This document shows, one piece after another, positions 1 through 6,072 of a stretch of DNA of 6,173 nt. The stretch covers positions 1-6,173 of the forward strand of contig JBAPTR010000195.1 in assembly GCA_049282265.1 (NCBI GenBank), written 5' to 3'. Source of the DNA: CAYUCJ01 sp049282265 (lineage in GTDB: Bacteria > Desulfobacterota > DSM-4660 > Desulfatiglandales > Desulfatiglandaceae). The first letter of the stretch is position 1. Each line of letters begins with the position of its first letter. The notes below the pieces were generated by a model. The model worked only from the letters and a program-made list of their open reading frames with translations, was not told the DNA's origin and made no database searches. The translations under genes and the position numbers were made by a program.

Positions 1-94
1 TCACAGAAGTGCGTAGGGTTTGATAGGAGTGAACCCCAAATAGTCGTCCATGTCGGTGTTTGGTGCCAAGTGCACTATGAGAAAGGGTCTGAAA
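1..94. repeat. Terminal direct repeat, left copy (identical to window end)
   Basis: The first 94 bases match the last 94 bases of the window exactly by eye, with no mismatch or gap. The copies begin at the first base and stop at the last base, which is the signature of an assembly overlap: either a circular molecule or a contig ended at both sides by the same repeat. The sequence is itself the reverse-oriented arm of a larger inverted repeat seen at 5998-6173, and that arm continues here to about base 115. Confidence 0.95.
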
Positions 95-115
95 AAGAGT
101 CTCACGCCCGGCTCC
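80..115 (-). repeat. Reverse-oriented repeat arm matching 5998-6033
   Basis: Read on the - strand, these 36 bases match 5998-6033 at 32 of 36 positions, including an unbroken 17-base stretch containing CAGACCCTTTCT. Both arms begin with GGAGCCG. In this copy the first part of the arm (80-94) lies in the terminal direct repeat and the rest extends inward. The unit continues on the - strand toward base 1 with a second matching block around ATGGACG and TTTGGGGTTCA. Confidence 0.8.
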
Positions 116-181
116 TGGCTGTAGTAAATAAAATGGCTCGCTATGAGGAGCAGGTGAACGGGATGTTGCTGAAGCGGCGTC

Positions 182-219
182 ATTTCGGCCCTGGAACAGG
201 ACAGTGGAAGGGCCGAAAT
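182..219. repeat. 11-bp perfect inverted repeat (hairpin)
   Basis: ATTTCGGCCCT at 182-192 is the exact reverse complement of AGGGCCGAAAT at 209-219, with a 16-base loop. There is no T-run on either side, so it does not look like an intrinsic terminator. It stands alone between the left repeat arm and the hairpin series further right. Its function is unknown. Confidence 0.7.
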
Positions 220-296
220 CCACAGCGACCGGCGTCATGGACGACGGAGGGAGCGTAGCTTCTGGAATATGCTGTTTGCCTGCTCAACGAGGCCAC

Positions 297-312
297 GACT
301 TCGTTAGAAGTC
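297..312. repeat. Small perfect hairpin, first of a series of four
   Basis: GACTTC at 297-302 pairs with GAAGTC at 307-312 around the loop GTTA. The right side continues into ATCA, so GAAGTCATCA at 307-316 is the reverse complement of TGATGACTTC at 5940-5949, where the intergenic unit after miaA begins. This suggests it is an edge of the repeat unit and not an isolated stem. Confidence 0.55.
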
Positions 313-336
313 ATCAACGTGCCCATGGACGCGCAC

Positions 337-373
337 ACAAATCAATAGGGTGCCTTGCAACCCGTTGATTTGT
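337..373. repeat. Hairpin, second of the series (9-bp outer and 4-bp inner stem)
   Basis: ACAAATCAA at 337-345 pairs with TTGATTTGT at 365-373. Inside it, GGGT at 348-351 pairs with ACCC at 360-363 after a small internal bulge. This leaves an 8-base terminal loop that may fold slightly further. The structure ends only two bases before the next hairpin, so the stems are packed in series. Confidence 0.7.
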
Positions 374-375
374 AA

Positions 376-405
376 GGAAACCGAAAATCACACTTTTCGG
401 TTTTC
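376..405. repeat. Hairpin, third of the series (10-bp perfect stem, 6-base loop)
   Basis: AAACCGAAAA at 378-387 is the exact reverse complement of TTTTCGGTTT at 394-403, with the loop TCACAC. The stem can extend to 376/405 with one G-T wobble. The T-rich right arm gives a superficial terminator look, but the Ts are part of the stem and no U-tract follows it. Confidence 0.75.
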
Positions 406-410
406 GTTGG

Positions 411-436
411 TAAAAAGTCCAAGGACGGACTTTTTG
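411..436. repeat. Hairpin, fourth of the series (9-bp perfect stem, 6-base loop)
   Basis: AAAAAGTCC at 412-420 pairs perfectly with GGACTTTTT at 427-435 around the loop AAGGAC. A T-G wobble can close it at 411/436. It ends 31 bases before the transporter start and would lie in the 5' leader if transcription begins further upstream. The symmetric A-run/T-run stem could in principle act as a bidirectional terminator, but its GC core is only four base pairs. I treat it as a repeat element of unknown role. Confidence 0.75.
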
Positions 437-466
437 CGGTTCCATCAACAATAGGTCGGACAGAAA

Positions 467-2014
467 ATGGCTGATGTGGAAAAACGAAATCCTGCGGACG
501 TGAGCAAATGGATCATAGCCATGACCGTGATCCTGCCGACCTTTATCGAAGTCATGGACACCAGCGTTGTCAACGTGTCGCTCCCCCACATCCAGGGCAG
601 CCTCAGTGCCGGTGTGGAAGAGGTGACATGGGTGTTGACCTCTTACCTGGTATCCAACGCCATCATCATACCCATTTCCGGGTGGCTCTCGAACGTCTTC
701 GGACGCAAGCGCTATCTCATCTTTTCCATCGTCCTATTCATCATTGGCTCCGTTATATGCGGGGCCGCCCCCACCCTCGCCCTTCTCGTTTTTGCGCGTG
801 TGCTGCAGGGAATAGGGGGAGGAGGACTGCAGCCCATCTCCCAGGCCATTCTCCTGGAATCGTTTCCGGTTGAGGAGCATGGAATGGCCATGGCCATTTT
901 CGGAATGGGGATCGTGCTCGCGCCCATAGCCGGTCCGGTGTTGGGTGGATGGATTACGGACAACTGGACCTGGCGTTGGGTGTTCTATATCAACGTGCCG
1001 GCCGGCATCCTGGCGGTCATGATGGCCTCGGCCTTTATCCATGATCCCTCTTATGTCCGCAAGAAGGGCATCCGTATCGACTATCTGGGTCTTGCATTCT
1101 TGACCGTCGGCCTGGGATGTCTGCAGATGTTTCTGGACAAAGGGGAACGGGCGGACTGGTTTTCATCCGACTTTATTTTGACTCTGGCAATCATATCGGC
1201 GGTTGCACTCATTGGCCTCGTTTTTGCAGAACTTCGATCCAAGCAGCCGGTGATCAATCTCAGGGTGTTTCGCGATCGGACCTTCGCCGTTGGGAACGTG
1301 ATCATGTTTACTGGTTTTCTCACTTTTTTCAGCGCCATCGTCATGCTGCCCCTCTACCTCCAAAAGCTTATGGGCTACACTTCGGTCTGGGCCGGCCTCG
1401 TACTCGGCCCCGGAGGTCTGGCAACGCTGCTGGTGATGCCTCTGGCCGGAAATTTGATGAAGAAAGGTGTCAAACCCCAGGGGTTGCTGGCCCTGGGTAT
1501 CCTGATCAGTGCCTATTCGCTCTGGCTCATGTCGGGCTTCACTCTGCAGGCGGATTTCAGCGCCGTCGTCTGGCCAAGGGTGGTTCAGGCGGTGGGTATG
1601 GCGCTCTTTTTCGTGCCTCTGGCTGCAGCCACGTACGTGAATATCGCTAGAGAAGACATGGGCAATGCCACTGGAATCTTTAATTTGCTGAGAAATCTGG
1701 GAGGGAGCATCGGTGTTGCCTTCGCTACTACCATTCTCTCCCAACGGTCGCAGTTTCACCAGACAGCTCTCGTGGAGCATTTGACGCCCTTTAACCCGGC
1801 TTTCCAGATCAGAATGCAGCAACTGCTTCAGCACAGCGGACAAGGCGGGGGGGGTGCGACCCAATCTAAGGGCCTGCTCGCCTTTGTCTACAGTCAGGTC
1901 CTTCGCCAGGCAAGCATGCTGGGCTTCAACGATACGTTCTGGATACTTGCGCTGCTTAGCATTCTGCTTATACCGCTGCCTTTTTTCATGAGAGCCAGGA
2001 GGCAGACGTATTGA
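467..2014 (+). CDS. DHA2-family (EmrB/QacA) MFS multidrug efflux transporter
   Basis: This 515-residue inner-membrane protein belongs by its motifs to the 14-helix drug:H+ antiporters of the major facilitator superfamily. What is visible: the DHA2 first-helix motif MDTSVVNVSLP (30-40), motif A GWLSNVFGRKR (72-82), motif B RVLQGIGGGG (111-120), an antiporter motif C around GIVLAPIAGPVLGGW (148-162), NWTWRWVFYINVP (166-178), and the EmrB-like NATGIFNLLRNLGGSIGVA (400-418). Hydrophobic segments continue to about residue 507, followed by a short basic tail. A hydrophilic loop at about 428-470 contains four glycines encoded across a G8 tract. The length is normal for the family. The ATG at 467 gives a typical short cytoplasmic N-terminus; its ribosome site is weak (AGG at 454-456). 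EmrB proteins usually export amphipathic compounds with an EmrA membrane-fusion partner and an outer-membrane channel, but neither is in this window. The substrate cannot be inferred, so I give no gene symbol. Confidence 0.93.
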   Translation: MADVEKRNPADVSKWIIAMTVILPTFIEVMDTSVVNVSLPHIQGSLSAGVEEVTWVLTSYLVSNAIIIPISGWLSNVFGRKRYLIFSIVLFIIGSVICGAAPTLALLVFARVLQGIGGGGLQPISQAILLESFPVEEHGMAMAIFGMGIVLAPIAGPVLGGWITDNWTWRWVFYINVPAGILAVMMASAFIHDPSYVRKKGIRIDYLGLAFLTVGLGCLQMFLDKGERADWFSSDFILTLAIISAVALIGLVFAELRSKQPVINLRVFRDRTFAVGNVIMFTGFLTFFSAIVMLPLYLQKLMGYTSVWAGLVLGPGGLATLLVMPLAGNLMKKGVKPQGLLALGILISAYSLWLMSGFTLQADFSAVVWPRVVQAVGMALFFVPLAAATYVNIAREDMGNATGIFNLLRNLGGSIGVAFATTILSQRSQFHQTALVEHLTPFNPAFQIRMQQLLQHSGQGGGGATQSKGLLAFVYSQVLRQASMLGFNDTFWILALLSILLIPLPFFMRARRQTY

Positions 2015-2221
2015 AGAAATCTTCGCGGACCACCGGCTTGTTTTTTTCTGCTGTTGCAATCCGTCGCGGAGAGCGTTAACTTAAAAAGGATAGGCAAAAT
2101 CACGGTGACGTGTCTCCCATGGGATTCATATATCACGGAGGGAACCGCCAGACCGTGCCGGCATTTATGAACGTAGCCGAATTATTGGGTTACTTGAAAC
2201 AGGAGATTTTTCAGAAAAGAC

Positions 2222-3097
2222 ATGTTGTTTCTTATCAAGGTTGTTCTTTTTGTCTGTTTTCTGCAGGTCATGGATGGATTTGCTCCGGTTTCGGCCCTGG
2301 CCTGGGGACCGGGCATTCATACCGCCATCGCCCTGGTTACACTGGGTCAGGCGGAACTTCTCCTGCCCAGCATCGCAGGGGTGATCGCGGCGTTTCCGAT
2401 CCAATATCTTTATGGCTGCCTTGCAGCCGACTTCTTCATAGGTAAGGGACGCCGGAAGCGGCGGAAAAGTCACTTCCATTGCTGGGACGGCGGATTCAAG
2501 TTGCTCGATGAGGCCGGCGACAATGAAGAGGCTTCTTATTCCTACGGCTTTTTGACCCATCTGGCTGCTGACGTGATAGCCCACAACTATTTTATTCCCA
2601 ATGTTATCCAGGACACACACAGTTCACGTCGACTGGGTCATCTTTATTGGGAGTTGCGGTCCGATTACCTTGTTGGTCCGGGTTACACAAGGATCGCCAA
2701 GGAAATATTGTCCCTTGATCATGAAAGTTGCGACACACTCCTTTCCGTTGCCATGAGCAAGGAAACAAACGGCCTGAGGACCAAGAAGCGGTTATACACC
2801 CAGGGCGTCAGACTTTCCGATTTCCTTTACGCGGCTAGTCCTCTTTTCTTGAGTGATCCTGCCTGGTTGCCGGTGATGTTCAAAGATGACCTTTCCCGGA
2901 TGGTGGCGTTGTCCTGCCGCCTGGTTCAGGACTCTTTGGAAAACCTGGAAGATTCGTTGTGCATTTCATATGATCCTCTAGGACAAGTGAACCTGAGACT
3001 CGCTCGTGAACGGGCTTATTCTTTTCTGAGGAAAGGCCTGTCGACCGCCCATCTCAACACCCACTTTCCAGTGGATGAAGAACTCTTGATGCTATGA
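2222..3097 (+). CDS. Secreted zinc-dependent phospholipase C-like protein (S1/P1-PLC fold)
   Basis: This 291-residue protein resembles the zinc-dependent phospholipase C family, whose best-known members hydrolyse phosphatidylcholine using three zinc ions. Residues 1-27 look like a signal peptide: Lys6, a hydrophobic core at about 7-16, and an Ala-Leu-Ala site at 25-27. Cleavage there would make Trp28 the first mature residue, matching the zinc-binding N-terminal Trp of the Bacillus enzyme. Other putative ligands are His33, Asp70, His84 or His86, His113, Asp117, His121, His140 and Glu144. The HxxxD and HxxxE spacings at 113/117 and 140/144 fit the family. A basic stretch (75-82) precedes His84. 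The C-terminal half (about 150-291) has no motif I recognise. The ribosome site AGGAGA (2201-2206) lies a long 15 bases upstream, but this start is needed for a full signal peptide; Met17 would remove most of it. The stop overlaps the mutL start by 4 bases. The fold assignment is fairly sure, while actual phospholipase activity is unproven. Confidence 0.8.
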   Translation: MLFLIKVVLFVCFLQVMDGFAPVSALAWGPGIHTAIALVTLGQAELLLPSIAGVIAAFPIQYLYGCLAADFFIGKGRRKRRKSHFHCWDGGFKLLDEAGDNEEASYSYGFLTHLAADVIAHNYFIPNVIQDTHSSRRLGHLYWELRSDYLVGPGYTRIAKEILSLDHESCDTLLSVAMSKETNGLRTKKRLYTQGVRLSDFLYAASPLFLSDPAWLPVMFKDDLSRMVALSCRLVQDSLENLEDSLCISYDPLGQVNLRLARERAYSFLRKGLSTAHLNTHFPVDEELLML

Positions 3098-4794
3098 ACC
3101 ATATCAGAATCCTGGCAGAGAAGGTGGCTTCCCAGATCGCTGCAGGAGAAGTCGTCGAGCGTCCTGCTTCAGTGGTAAGGGAATTATTGGACAACAGTAT
3201 AGACGCCGGCGCCGGGCGCATACGCGTTTCGGTGGAAGGGGGAGGAAAGCGTCAGATCCGGGTCGCTGACGATGGGTCAGGCATGTCAAAAGACGATCTG
3301 CTCCTTTGCGTCGAACGACATGCGACCAGTAAAATCAAATCGGTTTCGGACCTTTTTGCCATCAAGACCCTTGGGTTTCGTGGCGAGGCCTTGCCAAGCA
3401 TCGCTTCAGTGTCGAAAATGGATGTCACGAGCCGGCCGGTGCAGGATCTTTCCGGACACAGGCTCAAGACGGCCGGGGGAAGACTGGTGTCGATTGAGGA
3501 GACGGGATGCCCAACCGGTACCAGCGTGTTGGTGAGAGACCTCTTCTATAATGTGCCCGCCAGAAAAAAGTTTCTGAGAACTCCTGGAACCGAAATGGAT
3601 CATATTACGGACACGTTTTCCCGCTGGGCGCTGCCTTATTCCGAAATCGACTTCCGGCTCGAAAGCAACAACCAGACTCTCCTCCATTTTCCCGCCACCG
3701 AAAATCAGAGATACCGGTTGTCCACTCTCCTTGGAAGACGTGTCGCCGATGCGATGCTGGAAGCCACTGAAAAGACCGATGGGCTCGAAATTGACGCCTA
3801 TCTGGCCCCTTGGGAATTTTCCCGTAAAAGGGGAGACCGTGTTTTTTTCTACATCAATGGCCGAAACATACGTGACAGGTATCTGACCCGGGCTATTCTA
3901 GAGGGTTACGGACAAAGGTTGATGAAAGGACAGTATCCGCAGATCGCTGTTTTTATGAACATCGATCCTTCAGAAATCGATATCAACGTCCATCCCACCA
4001 AGCAGGAAGTGAGGTTTCATAACGGGCGCATCGTTTTTCAGGTGATCGTGAGGATGATTGAGAGGTGCCTGAGCAGCGCCTTTAAGGGCTTCCTGGATAA
4101 GGAATTTTCGGGGAGCGAACCTCCTCCACCGTTCCCAGCCGGTGAACCTCCTCAGAGACCTTTTTCAACCCCCATTCCCTTTCGGGAGGAGCCCCCCGAG
4201 GCCGAACCTCGCATTACAAAGGATGTCCCCCTGGTGATCGGAAACCTGGGAAATACCTACATTCTCTGCCAGGCCAGGGATGGCCTGCTCATGGTGGATC
4301 AACACGCTGCCCATGAAAGAATTGTCTATGAGACCCTGAAGAAAGGATTGCTGAAAGGCAGACTCCAGGTCCAGACCCTCTTGATTCCAAAGGAACTCGA
4401 ATTTTCGCTCAAAGAGGCTAAAATACTCAATGAAAGCAGTGAATTGTTGTCACGTTTCGGGATAGAGCTGGAACACTTCGGGGGAAATACATTCTTGCTC
4501 AGGGCGATACCGGTCCTGCTCGAGCGGGTCGTCTGGGAGGATTTCCTATCGGAACTTGTACCGGAAATCCGGAAAAGCCGGCCGGAGGATAACAGGACGA
4601 TCGATGAAATTCTGTCCGTCATGGCCTGCCATGGCGCCGTGCGTGGGGGGCACACGCTTACGGCGCAAGAAATGACCCACCTGTTGTCCCAGCTCCTGGA
4701 GATGGATCTTCCTTCTAACTGCCCCCATGGGAGACCCATATTCAGGTATCTCCACTACCAGGAAATAGAAAAGATGTTCAAGCGGTCCGTCTAG
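3094..4794 (+). CDS. mutL: DNA mismatch repair protein MutL (endonuclease-type)
   Basis: MutL couples mismatch recognition by MutS to strand incision in the cytoplasm. The protein has 566 residues. The N-terminal GHKL ATPase shows the IAAGEVVERPASVV block (15-28), Glu30 and Asn34 in the RELLDNSIDAGA motif (29-40), DDGSGM (59-64), GFRGEAL (94-100) and GTSV (142-145). The conserved NVHPTKQEVRF (298-308) carries the ATP-contacting Lys303. A short proline-rich linker (about 340-375) follows. The C-terminal domain has the nuclease motif DQHAAHERIVYE (402-413, fitting DQHA-x2-E-x4-E), a beta-clamp-type motif QTLLIP (427-432), ACHGAVR (511-517) and CPHGRP (543-548). These are the features of nicking MutL proteins found in bacteria lacking MutH, unlike the E. 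coli protein. The ATG at 3094 matches the usual family N-terminus and overlaps the preceding stop as ATGA, implying translational coupling. miaA follows after 123 bases, a neighbour pair known from many bacteria. Confidence 0.98.
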   Translation: MNHIRILAEKVASQIAAGEVVERPASVVRELLDNSIDAGAGRIRVSVEGGGKRQIRVADDGSGMSKDDLLLCVERHATSKIKSVSDLFAIKTLGFRGEALPSIASVSKMDVTSRPVQDLSGHRLKTAGGRLVSIEETGCPTGTSVLVRDLFYNVPARKKFLRTPGTEMDHITDTFSRWALPYSEIDFRLESNNQTLLHFPATENQRYRLSTLLGRRVADAMLEATEKTDGLEIDAYLAPWEFSRKRGDRVFFYINGRNIRDRYLTRAILEGYGQRLMKGQYPQIAVFMNIDPSEIDINVHPTKQEVRFHNGRIVFQVIVRMIERCLSSAFKGFLDKEFSGSEPPPPFPAGEPPQRPFSTPIPFREEPPEAEPRITKDVPLVIGNLGNTYILCQARDGLLMVDQHAAHERIVYETLKKGLLKGRLQVQTLLIPKELEFSLKEAKILNESSELLSRFGIELEHFGGNTFLLRAIPVLLERVVWEDFLSELVPEIRKSRPEDNRTIDEILSVMACHGAVRGGHTLTAQEMTHLLSQLLEMDLPSNCPHGRPIFRYLHYQEIEKMFKRSV

Positions 4795-4799
4795 TTCTG

Positions 4800-4917
4800 A
4801 TGGAACGCTAAGCTATGCCACGATCGGCATCCTATGATCAACGAAATGGAACCGAACCTGAAAAAGCCCCTCAGGTTCTCGGGCTGAGTTCCGATTTGGG
4901 ATTTTATAGGGTTTCGT
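4800..4917 (+). repeat. Structured intergenic repeat, copy A (mutL-miaA gap)
   Basis: Bases 4815-4861 match 5965-6011 at 40 of 47 positions without a gap, and CCGATTTGGG at 4891-4900 recurs at 6057-6066. The unit therefore fills nearly the whole gap between mutL and miaA. It contains two hairpins: ATGCC/GGCAT (4815-4819 with 4826-4830) and a perfect 8-bp stem GAACCTGA/TCAGGTTC (4854-4861 with 4871-4878). The limits are approximate. Its right end abuts or includes the miaA ribosome site, so it may affect miaA expression or mRNA stability; this is an inference. Confidence 0.75.
4908..4911 (+). promoter_or_regulatory. Ribosome binding site of miaA
   Basis: AGGG lies six bases before the ATG at 4918, good spacing for a Shine-Dalgarno site, and supports that start. 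It sits directly at the right edge of the intergenic repeat, with a hairpin (4854-4878) about 30 bases upstream. Confidence 0.6.
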
Positions 4918-5838
4918 ATGAAGAGGTTACCTAAGATAGTCGTAATTGCCGGTCCCACGGCCAGCGGAAAGACAAGCCTCTCAGTGGAACTTGCAGAGGT
5001 CTTTAATGCCGAGATCATCAGTGCGGATTCCATGCAGGTTTATCGCTGGATGGATATCGGAACGGCAAAGCCCACCGAGGAGGAACGAAAGGGTATCCCG
5101 CATCATCTCCTGGATATAGTGGACCCTGATGAACCTTTCAATGCGGCTCTCTATCGTTCCTTGGCCCATTCGGCCGCAATGGAAGTGCTCGATCGCGGGA
5201 AACTGTGCCTGGTGGTTGGTGGCACAGGGCTTTACATAAAAAGTCTCCTGCAAGGTCTTTTCGAATGCCCTCCGGCGATAGAGGAAATCCGCCAATCGCT
5301 TCATCTTGAATGGGAGTCGGATGGGGCGGTCGATCTCTACAAAAGACTGGAATTTCTCGATCCGGAGAGGGCAATGAAAGTCCATCCCAATGACAGGGTA
5401 CGTATTGTCCGGGCACTCGAGATTATTGGACTGACGAAAAGGCGCCCCTCGGAACTAAACAGGGAACACCGATTTGGGGAAAGATCTTTCGATGCCCTCA
5501 AATTTTGTCTCCAAGTTGAGAGGAAACGGTTGTATCAGCGTATCGACGAACGTTGCGTTGAAATGGTGGATCGGGGGCTCGTTGCCGAGACTGAAGAACT
5601 CCTCAGAAAAGGTTACAACGCCAACCTGAAATCCATGGAAGCCATAGGCTACCGGCAGGCGGTCAGATATCTTAGAAATGAATATACCCTTGAGCAGGCC
5701 ATCAGCAACCTCCAGAGGGACACCAGACGATATGCCAAGAGGCAGCTCACGTGGTTTCGCAAAGACCCTGAAAACGTTTGGCTTGATCCGGGGAATTTCG
5801 ATGCCTTCGTTGAGGGCATAAGAGCATTCATAGCGTGA
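4918..5838 (+). CDS. miaA: tRNA dimethylallyltransferase (isopentenyl-tRNA transferase)
   Basis: MiaA transfers a dimethylallyl group from dimethylallyl diphosphate to N6 of A37 in tRNAs reading codons that begin with U. This is the first step toward ms2i6A, which stabilises codon-anticodon pairing. The 306-residue protein has the normal length. It shows the P-loop GPTASGKT (12-19), the DSMQVYR segment with the catalytic-type Asp37 (37-43), GTAKPT (48-53), PHHLLD (61-66), GGTGLY (101-106), DRVRIVRALE (159-168), SMEAIGYRQ (239-247) and the C-terminal RRYAKRQLTWFRKD (270-283). No key residue appears to be missing. The ATG at 4918 has an AGGG ribosome site six bases upstream and begins just before the P-loop strand, as usual. 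It lies downstream of mutL, as in many bacteria, but hfq, which follows miaA in E. coli and others, is not in the next 335 bases. Confidence 0.98.
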   Translation: MKRLPKIVVIAGPTASGKTSLSVELAEVFNAEIISADSMQVYRWMDIGTAKPTEEERKGIPHHLLDIVDPDEPFNAALYRSLAHSAAMEVLDRGKLCLVVGGTGLYIKSLLQGLFECPPAIEEIRQSLHLEWESDGAVDLYKRLEFLDPERAMKVHPNDRVRIVRALEIIGLTKRRPSELNREHRFGERSFDALKFCLQVERKRLYQRIDERCVEMVDRGLVAETEELLRKGYNANLKSMEAIGYRQAVRYLRNEYTLEQAISNLQRDTRRYAKRQLTWFRKDPENVWLDPGNFDAFVEGIRAFIA

Positions 5839-5939
5839 CCTGGTGAGGATCTAAAGAATATCAGTCCTTGATTCTTATCTAACTGTATGATAATGGTTGA
5901 AAAAAGTGGTTCATCCGACTAATGCGTATTTTCCACCTG

Positions 5940-6072
5940 TGATGACTTCGTTGGAAGCTGGTTTATGCCGCAAGCGGCAGCCTATGAGCAACGAAGTGGA
6001 GCCGAACCTGACACTCTTTTTCAGACCCTTTCTAAACACTTCGGAGGGAATGGACGCCGATTTGGGGTTCAG
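5940..6072 (+). repeat. Structured intergenic repeat, copy B
   Basis: This is the forward unit related to copy A. The core 5965-6011 is 40/47 identical to 4815-4861. It has a hairpin TGCCG-CAAG-CGGCA (5966-5979) at the place where copy A forms its ATGCC/GGCAT stem, so the stem is kept although four bases between the shared arms differ or shift. The later block CCGATTTGGG (6057-6066) is also shared. Copies A and B lie on either side of miaA in direct orientation. The boundaries are approximate. Confidence 0.75.

Larger units (their letters stand above)
1..466. other. Gene-free region upstream of the transporter, rich in repeats and hairpins
   Basis: I see no convincing gene in these 466 bases. 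The short open frames present (70-258 +, 1-183 -, 314-589 -) run through inverted repeats and resemble no family I know. The region contains the terminal repeat (1-94), its continuation to about 115, a lone hairpin (182-219), and a series of four hairpins (297-312, 337-373, 376-405, 411-436). No good sigma-70 promoter stands out, so the transporter promoter remains unplaced. Bases 220-296 show no structure I can support. Confidence 0.7.

Noticed and set aside
1..183. 60-codon - strand open frame
   Set aside because: It is essentially a translation of the reverse repeat arm; its likeness to the opposite arm is explained by nucleotide repeat similarity.
70..258. 62-codon + strand open frame from a GTG
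   Set aside because: It crosses the repeat arm and the 182-219 hairpin, shows no recognisable domain and has no good ribosome site.
314..589. 91-codon - strand open frame over the hairpin series
   Set aside because: It overlaps the transporter start and runs through three hairpins, with no protein family resemblance.
2015..2047. Possible intrinsic terminator after the transporter, with T7 at 2041-2047
   Set aside because: The only stem before the T-run is CGG/CCG of three base pairs, too weak to support the call.
1163..2059. Long 298-codon open frame on the - strand
   Set aside because: It lies wholly opposite the well-supported transporter gene, has a charged low-complexity composition and no family resemblance. 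Such antisense frames are common in GC-rich genes.
2054..2082. Possible sigma-70 promoter (TTGCAA, 17 bases, TAACTT) before the PLC-like gene
   Set aside because: The -10 match is only three of six, and similar matches are expected by chance in this AT-richer gap.
2110..2445. 111-codon + strand open frame starting before the PLC-like gene
   Set aside because: Most of it overlaps the PLC-like gene in another frame, and its only unique part is a short stretch without a recognised motif.
4800..4917. CRISPR or integron attC-type array as explanation of the repeats
   Set aside because: There is no regular repeat-spacer spacing, no cas or integrase gene, and the units are few, diverged and in both orientations.
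5897..5925. Possible promoter (TTGAAA, 17 bases, TAATGC) after miaA
   Set aside because: The -10 box is poor and no gene is seen downstream.
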